Shown here in pieces: positions 45,052-57,254 of a stretch of DNA of 64,000 bases; positions within the stretch are counted from its first letter, which is position 1, and the number at the start of each line of letters is the position of its first letter. Source of the DNA: Bugula neritina (Eukaryota; Bryozoa; Gymnolaemata; Cheilostomatida; Bugulidae). Made by a program: the position numbers and the translations under genes. The notes below the pieces were generated by a model, which saw nothing but the letters and a program-made list of their open reading frames with translations, was not told the DNA's origin and did no database searches. The stretch lies in assembly GCA_964035545.1 (NCBI GenBank), contig OZ037768.1, positions 9,539,241-9,603,240 on the forward strand, written 5' to 3'.

Positions 45052-48000
45052 ATGTTTCCTCTCAGTCAGTATGAGGACCAACTGCGTTTGGCTTCACATG
45101 CTAAAGATGAAGGGTTCCAGTCTTTTAAGAAATGGGTACTTTCTACCTATGGTGACGGCTCAAAGACAAAGACAATATCTTGGTAAGACTGTTTACTTTT
45201 AATTAGTACCATTTATTAATTCAATATTTTCTGTTTATCACATTTATTTACATTCATGTATTTTAATTACTGTGTATTTTGGAAATTACATTATCAATCT
45301 GGTTGACCTATAAACTTGATGTATTTTAAGATTTCATTCTTGCAACTATAATATTTCTGACTGTTACATTTGCTTAAAGGTAAACGTGTTTTTGGCAGGT
45401 CTAAATATCTTAGAATTCATAAAGTTCTTAGTGGAAGGAGTCTTGGTGAAAGCCCAAAGTTTAAGTTTTGGGTGAAATCCAAAGGATTCTGTTTCTTGCC
45501 TTGTCCACAGAGGAACGGCTGGCCATCCGAGATGTCTGGCATGATTATTGCTTTACCTAATAAGGTGAGTTTCCTCTCCTTATTTATATAATTTAAGATA
45601 TAGAAACCCAATTATTTTAATTAAATCAACTGATAATTTTATATATTAACAAAAATGTTATAAATTTTTTGTTAAATTAAAACTTATTTAAATACTTTTT
45701 TTCTATATTTTATAGAAGACCTCGGTTGAGCGTGTCTATAAACGTGTGGCTGTTGTTGAAGAGTTCTTTAATATTATATATGACATCCACGTTAATATTA
45801 ATGGCCAGAATGGCAAACATGCTGGACAAAAGAGAACTTATAGAATGGTGAGACAACTCTTTTAAATATTGTATTTATTTGCATTAGCATACATGAAAAC
45901 TTTATTGTAAAATATAAATGTTATTGTTTCCATGCTATTTATAAACTGCTTCTTGCTTAAAATAAGTTTGACTGTTGTAATAAAATATTAAAGTTCATGT
46001 TGCACTTAGTATTAGTCATTGGATTTTAGTTGCGTATAAAATGTATGCATTGTTTTATAATAAACTATTGTGTATGCTTATTGCTCAGCTAATTCATGTG
46101 TGGAAAAATTTACAGATAATAGAGTCCTACGCGTTTTTACCCAGAGAAGCAGTGACTCACTTTCTAATGAATTGTAATGAATGTCGAAGTCGTATGCATC
46201 TGACTCCACCATCCCTGGGAGCAGACGTCTGCTGGAAAACCCGATCTAAACATTTGTCACCACTATCTGGCAGCCCGCTGTCACCCAGCAGATGCTCCTC
46301 TCCTACCCCCTCAGAAGTGTCTATAGATGTCGGCTGTGGATCAGTAAGTGTTTTAGTCTTGACAAATTTCTACAGGTAATAACCACCTGAATAATAAGGA
46401 AATTTATGTAGAGGTCAGCTACATAACCTCTTGCTTTTAGAAAACTTGGTTCACGCAAACATTCCTATGATACAAGGTTGTCCTAAACAAATTTTATGTT
46501 ATTATAACTGACAGTTATTAATATTATCATTGTTGGCTTTTTGCTGGTGAATTCTTCAGCCATTGGCTAATTTCGCTAGGCTGGCATAGGTTGGGATTTT
46601 CTCGACATGCGAGCTGATCCTAATTATTATTGTTACTACTATTGTTTGTTCCACGGCTTGAGTTAGGGTTGTTTCCTACCATCGAGCTAGTTCTGTTAGT
46701 TTGGGGTGGAGAGGACATTTTTCAAATGTTAGCTAATCCTAGCGGGGCTGGGAACTAGTCTATCCCAATTACTGTCCTGTAGCCAGGGAACCTTAAGCAA
46801 TATAGGGAGGGCTGCCTTCTGTATAGGCTTAGCCCACTTCAGTCAACTTCAATGCCAGATCCTGGTATAATTTTTATTTTTTCAACTTTTTTTTCAACTG
46901 GAAATTGTTATCATTATAGATGGTTGTTAATGCCTTATCAAAAATATTGTTAATTTTTCTGCAAAAGAAATAACTGAAAAGAAAATCACACATAGTATAC
47001 TCAGATTCACAACACACAATACACTAGGCAGCATGTTTTCACATGACAAGCACCTAAGCTGGCAGGCCTGGACATCGGCCTTAAGTTGCTAAAAGAATAT
47101 GTCTAAGTAATGGAGTGGAACAACCTGCTTTATAATGATATAAGGAAATAATTATGAAGCAAAACCTTTTGTCACCAATATCAGTTGTTTTAATAGAGCA
47201 ACTGACACATTGAAATTAACTACAAAAGTTTTATAAGCACAGAAAATAGGCTGTTGCATTTGTATAGCTGAATATTAGTTTTACAATACTTGAATCTAGT
47301 TGAACGTAAAAACTGAGAAACAAATTATAATGGTGATGGCAGTGGGTTATTTCTTATGATTGGTATACCAATCAGTTGGCAACAGGTAACAAAGCTCTTC
47401 GTGTTGGTGCTTTCATCAGTCAATCAATATGCAAATAGGTACCAGTATTCATACAGTAAGATCACTTGAGTAAAGTTACTGTACCTATGTTAAAACTGCT
47501 GTGAGCTATACCTTTATTCATCCGCAATGACATATTACTCTTTTTTTTGCACATTTGAGTGCAAGATGTTAAGATGTTAAATATAATATTAAGACCTCCT
47601 ACTTGTTCTCAAGTCCTAAACTGTACACTGCTTAAATTTTCAAGTGTTGTACATTATTGCTTTTGTGTTCATGTATTCGGGCATTCATAGAATAGGGTTA
47701 GAGTGACTGTAGAGTTGGTGAATCAATTGAGAAATATTCAAACAGTTGCAGTTGCCTTCGCACCATTACACACCCACAGTTTGGAGGATGCGTTTGCCAA
47801 TTTGATACAAAAGCATATTTAACACTTAGCTGTTCCCCAAAAGATTCAAGAGAGACTTATTTGAAGTGCATGAAAAAACCGATAAAAGAACAAAAAAAAC
47901 TTAATTTTCAATTGAAGGGGCTCAGCCATTAAAATGCAATATCAAAAGACATAGATAGTACCCATTTATTGATTTTAATCAAGTCAGCACTGCTGCTTTT

Positions 48001-51000
48001 GTTAGCTTAATAAAAAAAACCGATGGTGTCGTGATATTGGCTAAAGCGTTGTTTAATGTAGATGAGTGCATAGTACCCTTGCTATAATCAATACAGCCAT
48101 CTAGAAAGGGGTATATTATTTAGCAAGGTGTGTATTTACGAGCTGGTGGCATACTTAGTAGCAAGCTTACAGGTGCCCTGTGTTCAACCAATATGCGAGG
48201 CTTAGGTAAGCATTCATTGTAACACGAGTATTGAGATCTCATCACTTTTTCAGATATTTTATAAGTTTTATAAATTAGCTCCACTCTTGAGAAAGTGTCT
48301 CTAAGTGTAATATCTTCTCGCAGAAGTTTACATTTTTGGTTCTTATTTTCATATTTTTGTATTTACTGTATATATTCCTGCTTTGTCATAATCTATTATA
48401 TCATGTGAAAGCAGCTTTTCTGCCCCATCTTAAGATTTTGGAAGTTTATATCACCATAAATGATATGATAATCAGTTGTAGCATCATTGCCCCCAATAAT
48501 GCCCCAGATGTCTGACAAGGAGCCAATCAAATTGAAGATAAACTCATACTAATAGAAGGACAGGTGTATTGCTGATTGCTAGTCATATAACAGCACCTTT
48601 TCAATACTAATCTTAAACACGCAGAATAGGGTGCAAGCCTATTACCCTATTGAGTTATAAAAATCAATTTATGCTTCAATATTGTGTTTGTTGCAATTTT
48701 AGCCTTATTCCAGTACAATGAGTGTAACTGAAGTAACCATGTCGTCAGCTGAAGGGCAGTCATCTAACGTGGAGGGTGATCCTGTGGCAGCTGCTGACAG
48801 TCTAGAAGAAACAGCAGCAACCTGTATAGAGTCAGCGTGTTCCAGCAGGGAATCATCTCCACCTCATAGTACAGGTTAATGTTTGATGAAAGTTCTAGAT
48901 TCTGTAGTTTAAAGACTTTTTAAGTTGTTACATCATATAGCCTAATTTCACTGGCCCTATAGTAATAGAATATATTTTAATTTAGAATATGTGACCTGCG
49001 TATCTGCAGTTTATTTAATATATTGTGCTGATATAGTAAAGTAGTTATTAAACTTGCTTTAACTTATCTGTATAAGTAAATTTGTTAGACAAAGCTGTTA
49101 GAGAATTTTCACGTCACCATAGAGTTGTCTTCTTTTAAATATAAAAATAGAATGGCTACTGTTGAAATACCAGTGTTAGCATTAGCTTCAAGGTGGTCTG
49201 TTAAAAAGTCCCTGACACACTTCATTTATGCAGTTTTAAAATATTCACATATATCTTAGCTATCATCTACACTCTACAGGCTGTTTGAGGGTTCTATGCT
49301 CAAACAATTTTGTTTTATAATATCTTTTGTGCTCATGCTGAGGATGTTTTTGTTCAGATCTGGAGTCTATGGTATTATAGAAATAATAGTAATCATTGCT
49401 GACTTTCATTGCATGCTTTTCTTAGCTGCTGCTACACACAGCGTAATCACTGAGTTAAAAGTTTAAAATTTAAACAGTTTCTTAATAGAATTGGCTTTGA
49501 GTAACATTTTTCTTATTTTTAGTAGTTAACCAAAAATAATGCTATGTAACTGGCTACATATTAATGACTATCATTTTTTGTTTTAAAATGCAAAATGTTA
49601 CACTTGTTCTATCATTTTTCTCATCAACTATTAGTATATATCTCTTAGCAAAAATATGTTCTCCCATTTACTTACTTCAAACCTACTACTTCATAATTTT
49701 GTATCTTTTGTCTAATAGACACGTGATCTACCAAAATTTCCCTAATTTTATGTCATTGAATGTAATAAAAACGTTTAAAAAGCTTTATTTTTCTTATAAA
49801 TATATTATCAGTTTTAAAATGCTGTAATTTATATTTTTAAATTCTACTACTTTGCTTGACAAAATGTTTATTTTTGTTACTAAGTTTTTCTCGACTATGA
49901 ACTTCAGAGTGAAGAGTTTATGTTGGAATACATTCAACTGAAGATGTGAATTATTTCTTTGTGTTGTTTCAAGCATTTCAGTTATATAATACGCTATGTT
50001 TATTAATACAAGATAATTAGAGTTGCCAATGCACGCTGTTGTCATTACGTACTCAATATGCGTTATGTTATGTACATTCAATCAGGTGAAGTTAAAGAAG
50101 ACAAACTCTCAGCTCTAACTCCCATTAAACCAGAACCAAAAGTTCATCTCTCGTCAAAAGTTGAAACTTTGCAAGATGACAGTTCTACAGAAACGCTTCT
50201 AGAAAAATCTTTGCCCAAAATTCCATTGATCTCTAGTCCTTTGAAAAGATCTGCAGATTCATCTCTTAATGTAAGTACTTGTGTTTATCATTGTGAATGT
50301 GTGTTGACATCGTTGGTGTTCCCAATAACATTGTACCGCTTAGTGCCATACCTGCCAAATCTATTTTGCAAACTAATGTTGAGAAACTGCTTTAGTTTTG
50401 GGTTTGATGAGACGAGATGTGCCACTGTAGGTGTGATATGGGTTAGCACCAGCTAGGTACGGTGTTGGTCATAAACTCATGCTATTGATTTATGCCCAAT
50501 GTAGAGTGTGTAGAGTGTACAGAATGAACGCTCAGCTAAGTCTATTCAGTAAACATAGGTATAAAGAACTACAAAGACTCTTATACTTGGCCAGTTCCCT
50601 AATTGAAACAAATCTCCGCTCTTTCAAAATGAATTATTGATTTTTAAGGCAATTTGTTAGAGTAGATATACCTGTGAATGTGTAATTATGGTGGAGCATT
50701 GATGGTGTAGACATGATCAGTTAGTGCCACCTAATAATTATCAGTCATTCACTGCTTGCCTTTATCTTGCTCACATTCATCGTTCAATCTCTACAGTATT
50801 AATTAGATGGTAAATGATTTTACTACTTTGCCTGCTTTTCACTGAATTATTATTATATGTCATTAAAATGGTGTTAAATGGGGCATCATGCGCAACTTGC
50901 AATTTGTAGTTGAGTCCAACCATGTCTAAGAAAAGCAGCGATGACGCAGACGACGACGACGAGGACGAAGAAGATGACAAGATGTTAGCAACCACTGGGC

Positions 51001-54000
51001 TAGAATTCGATCCAGAAAGGCTTAAGGCTTTCAATGTATGTATATTTATATTTCTAATATAATCACCTGCAACACTTTTAATATCTGTTATACATTTTTT
51101 GTAAGATTGGAAAAAGTTCTTATAATGTATTTTCTTGTATCCTTAATTCTAGATCCTCAGATTCATTTTACGTTTGGCTATCACTGAATGCTTAGGAGTT
51201 GTGTATTCATGTGTATTACATCATATGCTTTGTATTTCTATGTCATATTTGCAAGTATATCACATGTGAAATATTAACCTATGTTTGCCAGAATTGTTTA
51301 TCTACTTTATTGAGTTTGCTATTTAAATGTTATATTATATTCAAATAAAACTGTTCATCAATTTTCCTAAGTTCCAATTGTTTATTTATACTATTTGAAG
51401 CATTTTTATATCTAAAAATGTATTTGACGTTTCTTTTGTTGCTATCAACACAGTCGCTGGTAAATTTTGTGTGTCTCACAGGTCTTGATGTGTATAGAGC
51501 CATCAAAACTTGCCTGGTTAGGGAAACCTGTGGTTGGCTTAGGCATAGATTTCTGCACATATTTTTCACCCAGTGTATATATATGTTTTCTATGTACATT
51601 TAGATGTTCTGTCGGCTCTTTGTGGATGAAAACCTGGACAGACAAGTACCCATTTCTAAGCAGCCAAAAGATAAAGTTCAAAAGATTTTGGATGCTTGCG
51701 ATCGACAATTTCCAGAATTTCGCGACAGATCAAGAAAGCGAATCCGTACTTATTTGAAGAGTTGCAGACGTATGAGACGAACCAGAGAGCTCAATGGGAA
51801 TAATCGTGATACAGTACGTTGAGTTAGTCTTATGAATCACTGTTGTTGCTTAAATTAAGCTATCGATGTGTTTTAGCAGTGTCTAAAATTTAATGTTGGA
51901 AAGCCTTCTACTCATTATAAAAGTCTATATAAAATGTAGAACATTATAAGGATTGATTTTATGTATTTCATATTTATACGCATAAATGGTATATTGCAAA
52001 TGAGAAACTCTTAATTAAAGTTTTTCTGCTTAAAATATTTGATAGAAATTTAACCTTGAAGACTACTTTTGTCTGTCTTATATATTTTACAAGAAGAAAG
52101 TTCACAGTTTTCTATTTTACTGGTGATGCCAAAGTTGCATGCACATATAGACAATATCTTTTCATGTTTCTACTAATAGTGTACACATCCCAATCAGTTT
52201 GCATGGCTTAGTCGCCAGTTATAATTACTTCTGCTAAATTTATGAAGGCGGATTTCAGTCATATAAATTTTTTATACACAATATGTTCACAGTGATTATT
52301 TTAGTCTTAGTCATACTATATTGTTATAAAGCATAAATCAAATTATTACGAAGGTTGTTGTAAACAAGAGATGACAACTTCTGTACCAAGTTTACGTCTA
52401 ATCAATAAGATTGATAGAGAATAGCATAATTTCTAGAATATACTTAATAAGTTTCCTATGTAGAGTCGTCCCACCCCTCCCCACCTCACATCTCCTGTGG
52501 CAGAACAGCTACTCAGTGTTGCCTGTGAAAACGAAGCTAAAAACATTAGACTAATCAACATGGGTTTGGAACCATCTATCACAACGCCAAAGGCAAAACC
52601 TGTGCCTAACCACATTACAGCAAGTAATGTGCCATCTTCTAGCTCAACTTTAGTCAGTATGCCATCTCTGGTCCCTGCTAATATTGCTCAAGCTGCAACC
52701 CCGTCTGCTGCGGCTGCTGCTGCCGCCGCTGCTGCTGCACATCGAATGTTTCCAGATTGGAGGTTAGACTATTGTTCATAGAATCAAATACTTTATATGC
52801 TGTGACACAAACTATATATTCTATTGGTTGACAGAGTTTTTATAGTTTATAGGGTTGTTTTGTTTTCATCCTTATGATGAGTCTTTGAGAGGTTTTTAAG
52901 TAATAGAGGTTTTTTATAACTCAGGCATTACATAGACTGTCATTACATATTCTCAACAAGTATCTCAGATTTAAATGCTAATTCCTGGTATTAACCGATT
53001 TGAAGAATAGCGCAACAACCGCTTTCATTTATCATTGTGTTTACAGGTTTCCTCATGCATCACACTTCAGACCTGACCTAGCTCCTTTCTTTGGCAACGG
53101 CTTTTTCAGACCTCCTTTTCCTGGTTTTCCTGGACATGTTCCAGCAGCAGCTGCCTTGCAAGCCTCCCCGGCAGCAGCCCATCTTACTCTTCACTCACAC
53201 TGTTAGTACCTTTTTATTTATGATTTATGCTAGTTGCATAAGCCCTGATACTCCAATAATTGAAGTAGCATTAATGATAAAATTCTTGTTCACCTGCGCC
53301 TCAAGTTTCTATATATCTTCTGTGTAAAGACCTGCACATGTGCGAAGCTCAATTACTATCAGACTTTTTCCTACATTATATTTTTGTTAACAGACTTTTT
53401 TTACTTTGTTTATGATAACATTCACTGCAAGCAATGAAACTGAAAAAAAGTTTCTGGAGTCAAACATAAATACTATAATAAAAACTTGACTCTCTAAGTG
53501 TCATGCACAGAACGCTTATACTCTTTATTTCCGGTTTTTTCTGCTCTATCTAACTAATAGCAGGACAGTTTATGGTTTTATATCTATTTATTCCACTGTT
53601 ACAAGCTTCTACTGGTACTACTGATGTGATCAATTCAAGGCCCAGAATACACCAAGTTATTTAATAAGAGGCATGAACATGTCTAATTGCAGCACTTGCA
53701 TCAAACATAATGTGTGAATAATACTGCCATGTCATCATGTTGACTAAGTTACTGGTATGACAGCATAAATGATTTGTTTAGGGATTTCTGGTGTAGCTTG
53801 TTTGTAAACTGTGTCTTCAAGTTTATGTTTAAGCTATTGGTACATTATTTTAATTTCTTTCTTTACCAAAAGTTTGTGTGATCTAAACTTATAGATATTT
53901 TTCAACCCAGTCTTACTATGCAAATCATATACATGCTTTGAAGTGTAAATTTTGTTGCATTTTTACAGTTTGTGTCAATTTGCTTGTACAGTATGCACTA

Positions 54001-54252
54001 AAGCACATGTGCCTTATAGTTATTTCCCACAGTTTATTTTTTGGCCTTTTTCTAGCTGTGAATGAAATAGCGACACCAAAGAAGCCATCTACTCCATCAC
54101 TGTCAATATCTTCATCACCAAGCAAAGGGTCAGTGCTAACGCCCGCAGAGGTGTCATCTATTAGACAGTTGATCTTAGGCTACCGTGAATCCGCTACTTT
54201 CCTGTGCAAGTCGGCAGATGAACTGGAGCAGTTGGTGTCACACGCTAACTGA
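45052..54252 (+). CDS. NOL4: NOL4-family nucleolar protein (NOL4 / NOL4L)
   Basis: Nuclear/nucleolar protein of animals with no settled biochemical role, expressed mainly in neural tissue in vertebrates. Exons: 45052-45182, 45399-45564, 45716-45847, 46116-46343, 48703-48874, 50086-50270, 50910-51035, 51604-51813, 52464-52762, 53047-53201, 54056-54252; 666 residues. The N-terminal conserved block (about 20-165) has [48 protein letters not shown] and [18 protein letters not shown] middle Ser/Pro-rich and acidic region includes [13 protein letters not shown]. The second conserved block (about 376-443) has [28 protein letters not shown] and [14 protein letters not shown] poly-Ala run lies near 530-540. 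The C-terminus has [15 protein letters not shown] and KSADELEQL. Phases close throughout. The ATG could be preceded by an upstream coding exon. One invertebrate gene probably precedes the NOL4/NOL4L split. Confidence 0.93.
46560..46870. repeat. Probable interspersed repeat in NOL4 intron 4
   Basis: GC-richer island within AT-rich intron. Two diverged copies of a stretch of roughly 60 bp follow each other, ending GAGCTGATCCTAAT near 46625 and TTAGCTAATCCTAGC near 46743. The rest reads like degraded coding DNA. The element class is not recognised. Confidence 0.4.
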
Positions 54253-55523
54253 CTGACGCCTGTAAGAGCTACTTCTACTCCACGCTGAGAGTTGGAAATT
54301 ACTTGTTGTGGTTTTTTATTTCATTCATGATATTCCTTGATTGCCAGTATATCTAGCGGGTATCTTGTTTGTCAACGAATCAGTTTTTGTCAGCTCTTAG
54401 TACACTCATCAAAACTTTACTTAAAATCGGAATATCTACAAACTTATATTAACTAGGTTGGACTTTTTGTTGACACTATTCTTAGTGATTTTCGTGACCA
54501 ACATATTTTGGGATGTCCTAAATTTAAACTTTAAAATGATATGGCATCGTGTTATCGTGCATAAAACATTATATGTTTTATAATGTAAATATTTTAATGA
54601 GTAGGATGGTATTAGAAACCTTAAAAGTTCATAAGTATTTACATGTATATACTTGCTGCAACAGTCTTGAGTAATAGAAATGTGGATTTCACCATGTTGG
54701 GTGTCAGCAAGGTGGTATTGCCTACTCAATGGGCATCCATGTGTATGAAGTAAATACTTGTTAGTCAGCTAGTCCAATGGTGAAGCGACTTTTTTGTGTT
54801 CTACTCAACAATAACTATTTGCTCAAGTTTTACATTGTTTTCATGCCTCCAGTGTTTTACTATACTAAGTATTAGATCCTTAATTTACTCAATATATTTC
54901 ATATCTGTTATGATATACATTATGTTGCACAGTAAACTGTCCTATTTGTTCAACTGCAATATATTCTTGTGATTTTGCCTATTTATTGGTTCAAGCGTGA
55001 CCCCCCCCATCATTCCATTTTTAAATACAATTATATAATATTTTTACTTGTTTACAACATTGTTTACACTATTTATTGCAATAGTTTGATTTTGTCATAA
55101 TATTTATTTCTTTTGTTGTTTAGTGGTGCAATATTTATTTATATAGTGCAATAGTGTAACGGCATTGAATTGCTAGACAATCTAAACCATTGTGGGTTAT
55201 TTATTTGTAATTTTATAGTGTTGTACTTATATCTTAAATAATGTTGTTTTTTTCACACTTGGAATTGTTATTATGTTGTTGTTGTAGTCATTGCTGTTAT
55301 TAATAATGTTATATTTTGTATTAAATATATATATATTAAGTGATATAATGCATTACCACTTTGGCCAGCTGTTATTATGCATGTATTAAGTGATTGTGTT
55401 TCCCTGCATCTGGATATTAGAAAAGGCCAAAATTAAGTTACACTGAAAGTTATTAATAGAACTCTAAATTGCAGTTAAAGCCTTTTATCATTGAAACATG
55501 GTGCATCATGATACATAAGTATA

Positions 55524-55529
55524 AATAAA
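55524..55529 (+). terminator. Candidate poly(A) signal of NOL4
   Basis: AATAAA within TATAAATAAAAATAAG, about 1.27 kb beyond the stop and just before the SINE. ATTAAA at about 55321 is an earlier, weaker option. Confidence 0.35.
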
Positions 55530-55574
55530 AATAAGTAATTCCATCTTGTAGCTTGTTTATGCCTGTTTAGTCCT

Positions 55575-55795
55575 CATCACCATGAAAACCCTGGTTTTCA
55601 CAGTAGACTAAGGACTCTGATTCTGTTAGTAACATGGTTTGGGGGCTTCTACTTGTGGCACAGGCACCAGATGCTCTCCCTGACATCATCAATACCAGCT
55701 TGCCAGGATTCAAACCCACAACCTGGTAATCCTTGCAACACCAATGCACTTAGCAGTGTGAGGTGAGCCATTATCCATCACACTGCCCTAAAGCA
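55575..55795 (-). mobile_element. tRNA-derived SINE of a second family
   Basis: The minus strand starts GGGCAGTGTGATGGATAATG, with an A-box-like GGCTCACCTC and a B-box GGGTTTGAATCC. It continues GATGATGTCAGGGAGAGCAT and CTGTGCCACAAGTAGAAG, ending near GAGTCCTTAGTCTAC. The head differs from the copies at 19880 and 38380, but the core is alignable with theirs. Confidence 0.75.
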
Positions 55796-57174
55796 GCATG
55801 GAGAAAGTTGAGGTTCTTAAAAGGCCATTCCACACAAGACACGACACTCCTCGGGTCTGACAGTGATTAGACATGATGTTTGTAACTATCCAATGTTTCT
55901 AACCCATGACTATAAGCCAGTTCAAAGTTCAACAATCATTTACATAGTTTTATAATAAAGCTGAAAATGAGCTCAAACTGCATTAGAACTACCATGCACT
56001 TCATTTCCATATAGCAGCAAAAATGAATAATAAGGCTTTTATTTTAGAGTTGCTTCCATTCTTATGGAAGTTTATTGAATGGACATACAGGCTATAAGCA
56101 TTGCTCTTCTTTCCAGTCTTACACACTACTTTTACAGTTTACAAAAGTTTGTATGCTTTGATATTGCAGTTAACAATTTTCAGCCTTTCATAACTGTTAT
56201 ACTCTAAATTTGCTCTACATTTGGTACACAACTCTACAACATCTTACGTTATTCAGTTCTCTACAGCCCGTATTCCTGCATACAATACTTGAGCACTATG
56301 AGAATGATATGCCTTTGCTATGTTATGTCTGTGAGGTGGAAGAAGACAGTTGCTATATATTGACCTATAGCATTATTCACCATTCATTGAAGTGAAGCGT
56401 TGAACCGTTTCCACAACTGTGCAAGAGTTGATAAATCTAATGGTAAGCAGGCTTATATAACTGCTTAAAAATGCAGTCATGGGAGCAGCTTTTGATGATC
56501 TGAAGTTGTTTACACATGAATCGTAATCACTCCTAAAGTTATGTAACAATTGCATCAGCAGATTTCGAGAGGAAAATTGATGTAGTTGCAAGATTTTAAA
56601 GGAGAAAACTGTATAAATTTTTTTTCTTTACTATAGCAGGTCACTTGATTTTTTTTTAAATATGTTGTGTGTGTTATGTTGGACATGCTTACAACTTTAT
56701 CATTTCTAAATTAGTTTTGAGGTGAGATTGATGAAAGAAAGTAAATATCAAGTAAAAGTAAGTAACAGGTAAAGCTTACAATAGTTATTAAAAGATGAGC
56801 CTTCAATCTCATACTTTTTATACCTGCTTTTTGTTAAGGAGCACACATAGGTTACATACATTAGTAGAAGTCATTATCTAACACACTCTGTTTTCTGCAA
56901 ACTACATATATAATTATCATAATGCAGAGGAGCAAAAAGCTGCGTCATAGCAATCTGAAAAATTTAGTCAAGTCATCATGAAAATAAATATTTATTGCTA
57001 AAACTTTACATTGTGTAGATTTTACATCTTTTCCAGGTCACTAAATATCTATTGCTAGCTTGAGTTGGACTACATTCTTAGTTTCACATGAACATGTTTT
57101 ATGAAAGCTGAAAGTTTACTCATCAACAGTGAAGCTTGTAAAACTAATTTACCTGGTCTCTATGACCTAAATAA

Positions 57175-57176
<2 letters not shown>

Positions 57177-57216
<40 letters not shown>

Positions 57217-57254
57217 GCGTGTGCGCGCATTATATATATATACATATATATACA
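57177..57254. repeat. (GT)n - (GC/GT) - (AT)n compound microsatellite
   Basis: About 17 GT dinucleotides pass through GCGTGTGCGCGC into TATATATA and a TACATATATA tail. Confidence 0.97.

Noticed and set aside
57177-57254. CRISPR-like or telomeric repeat
   Set aside because: It is a plain GT/AT dinucleotide microsatellite without spacers.
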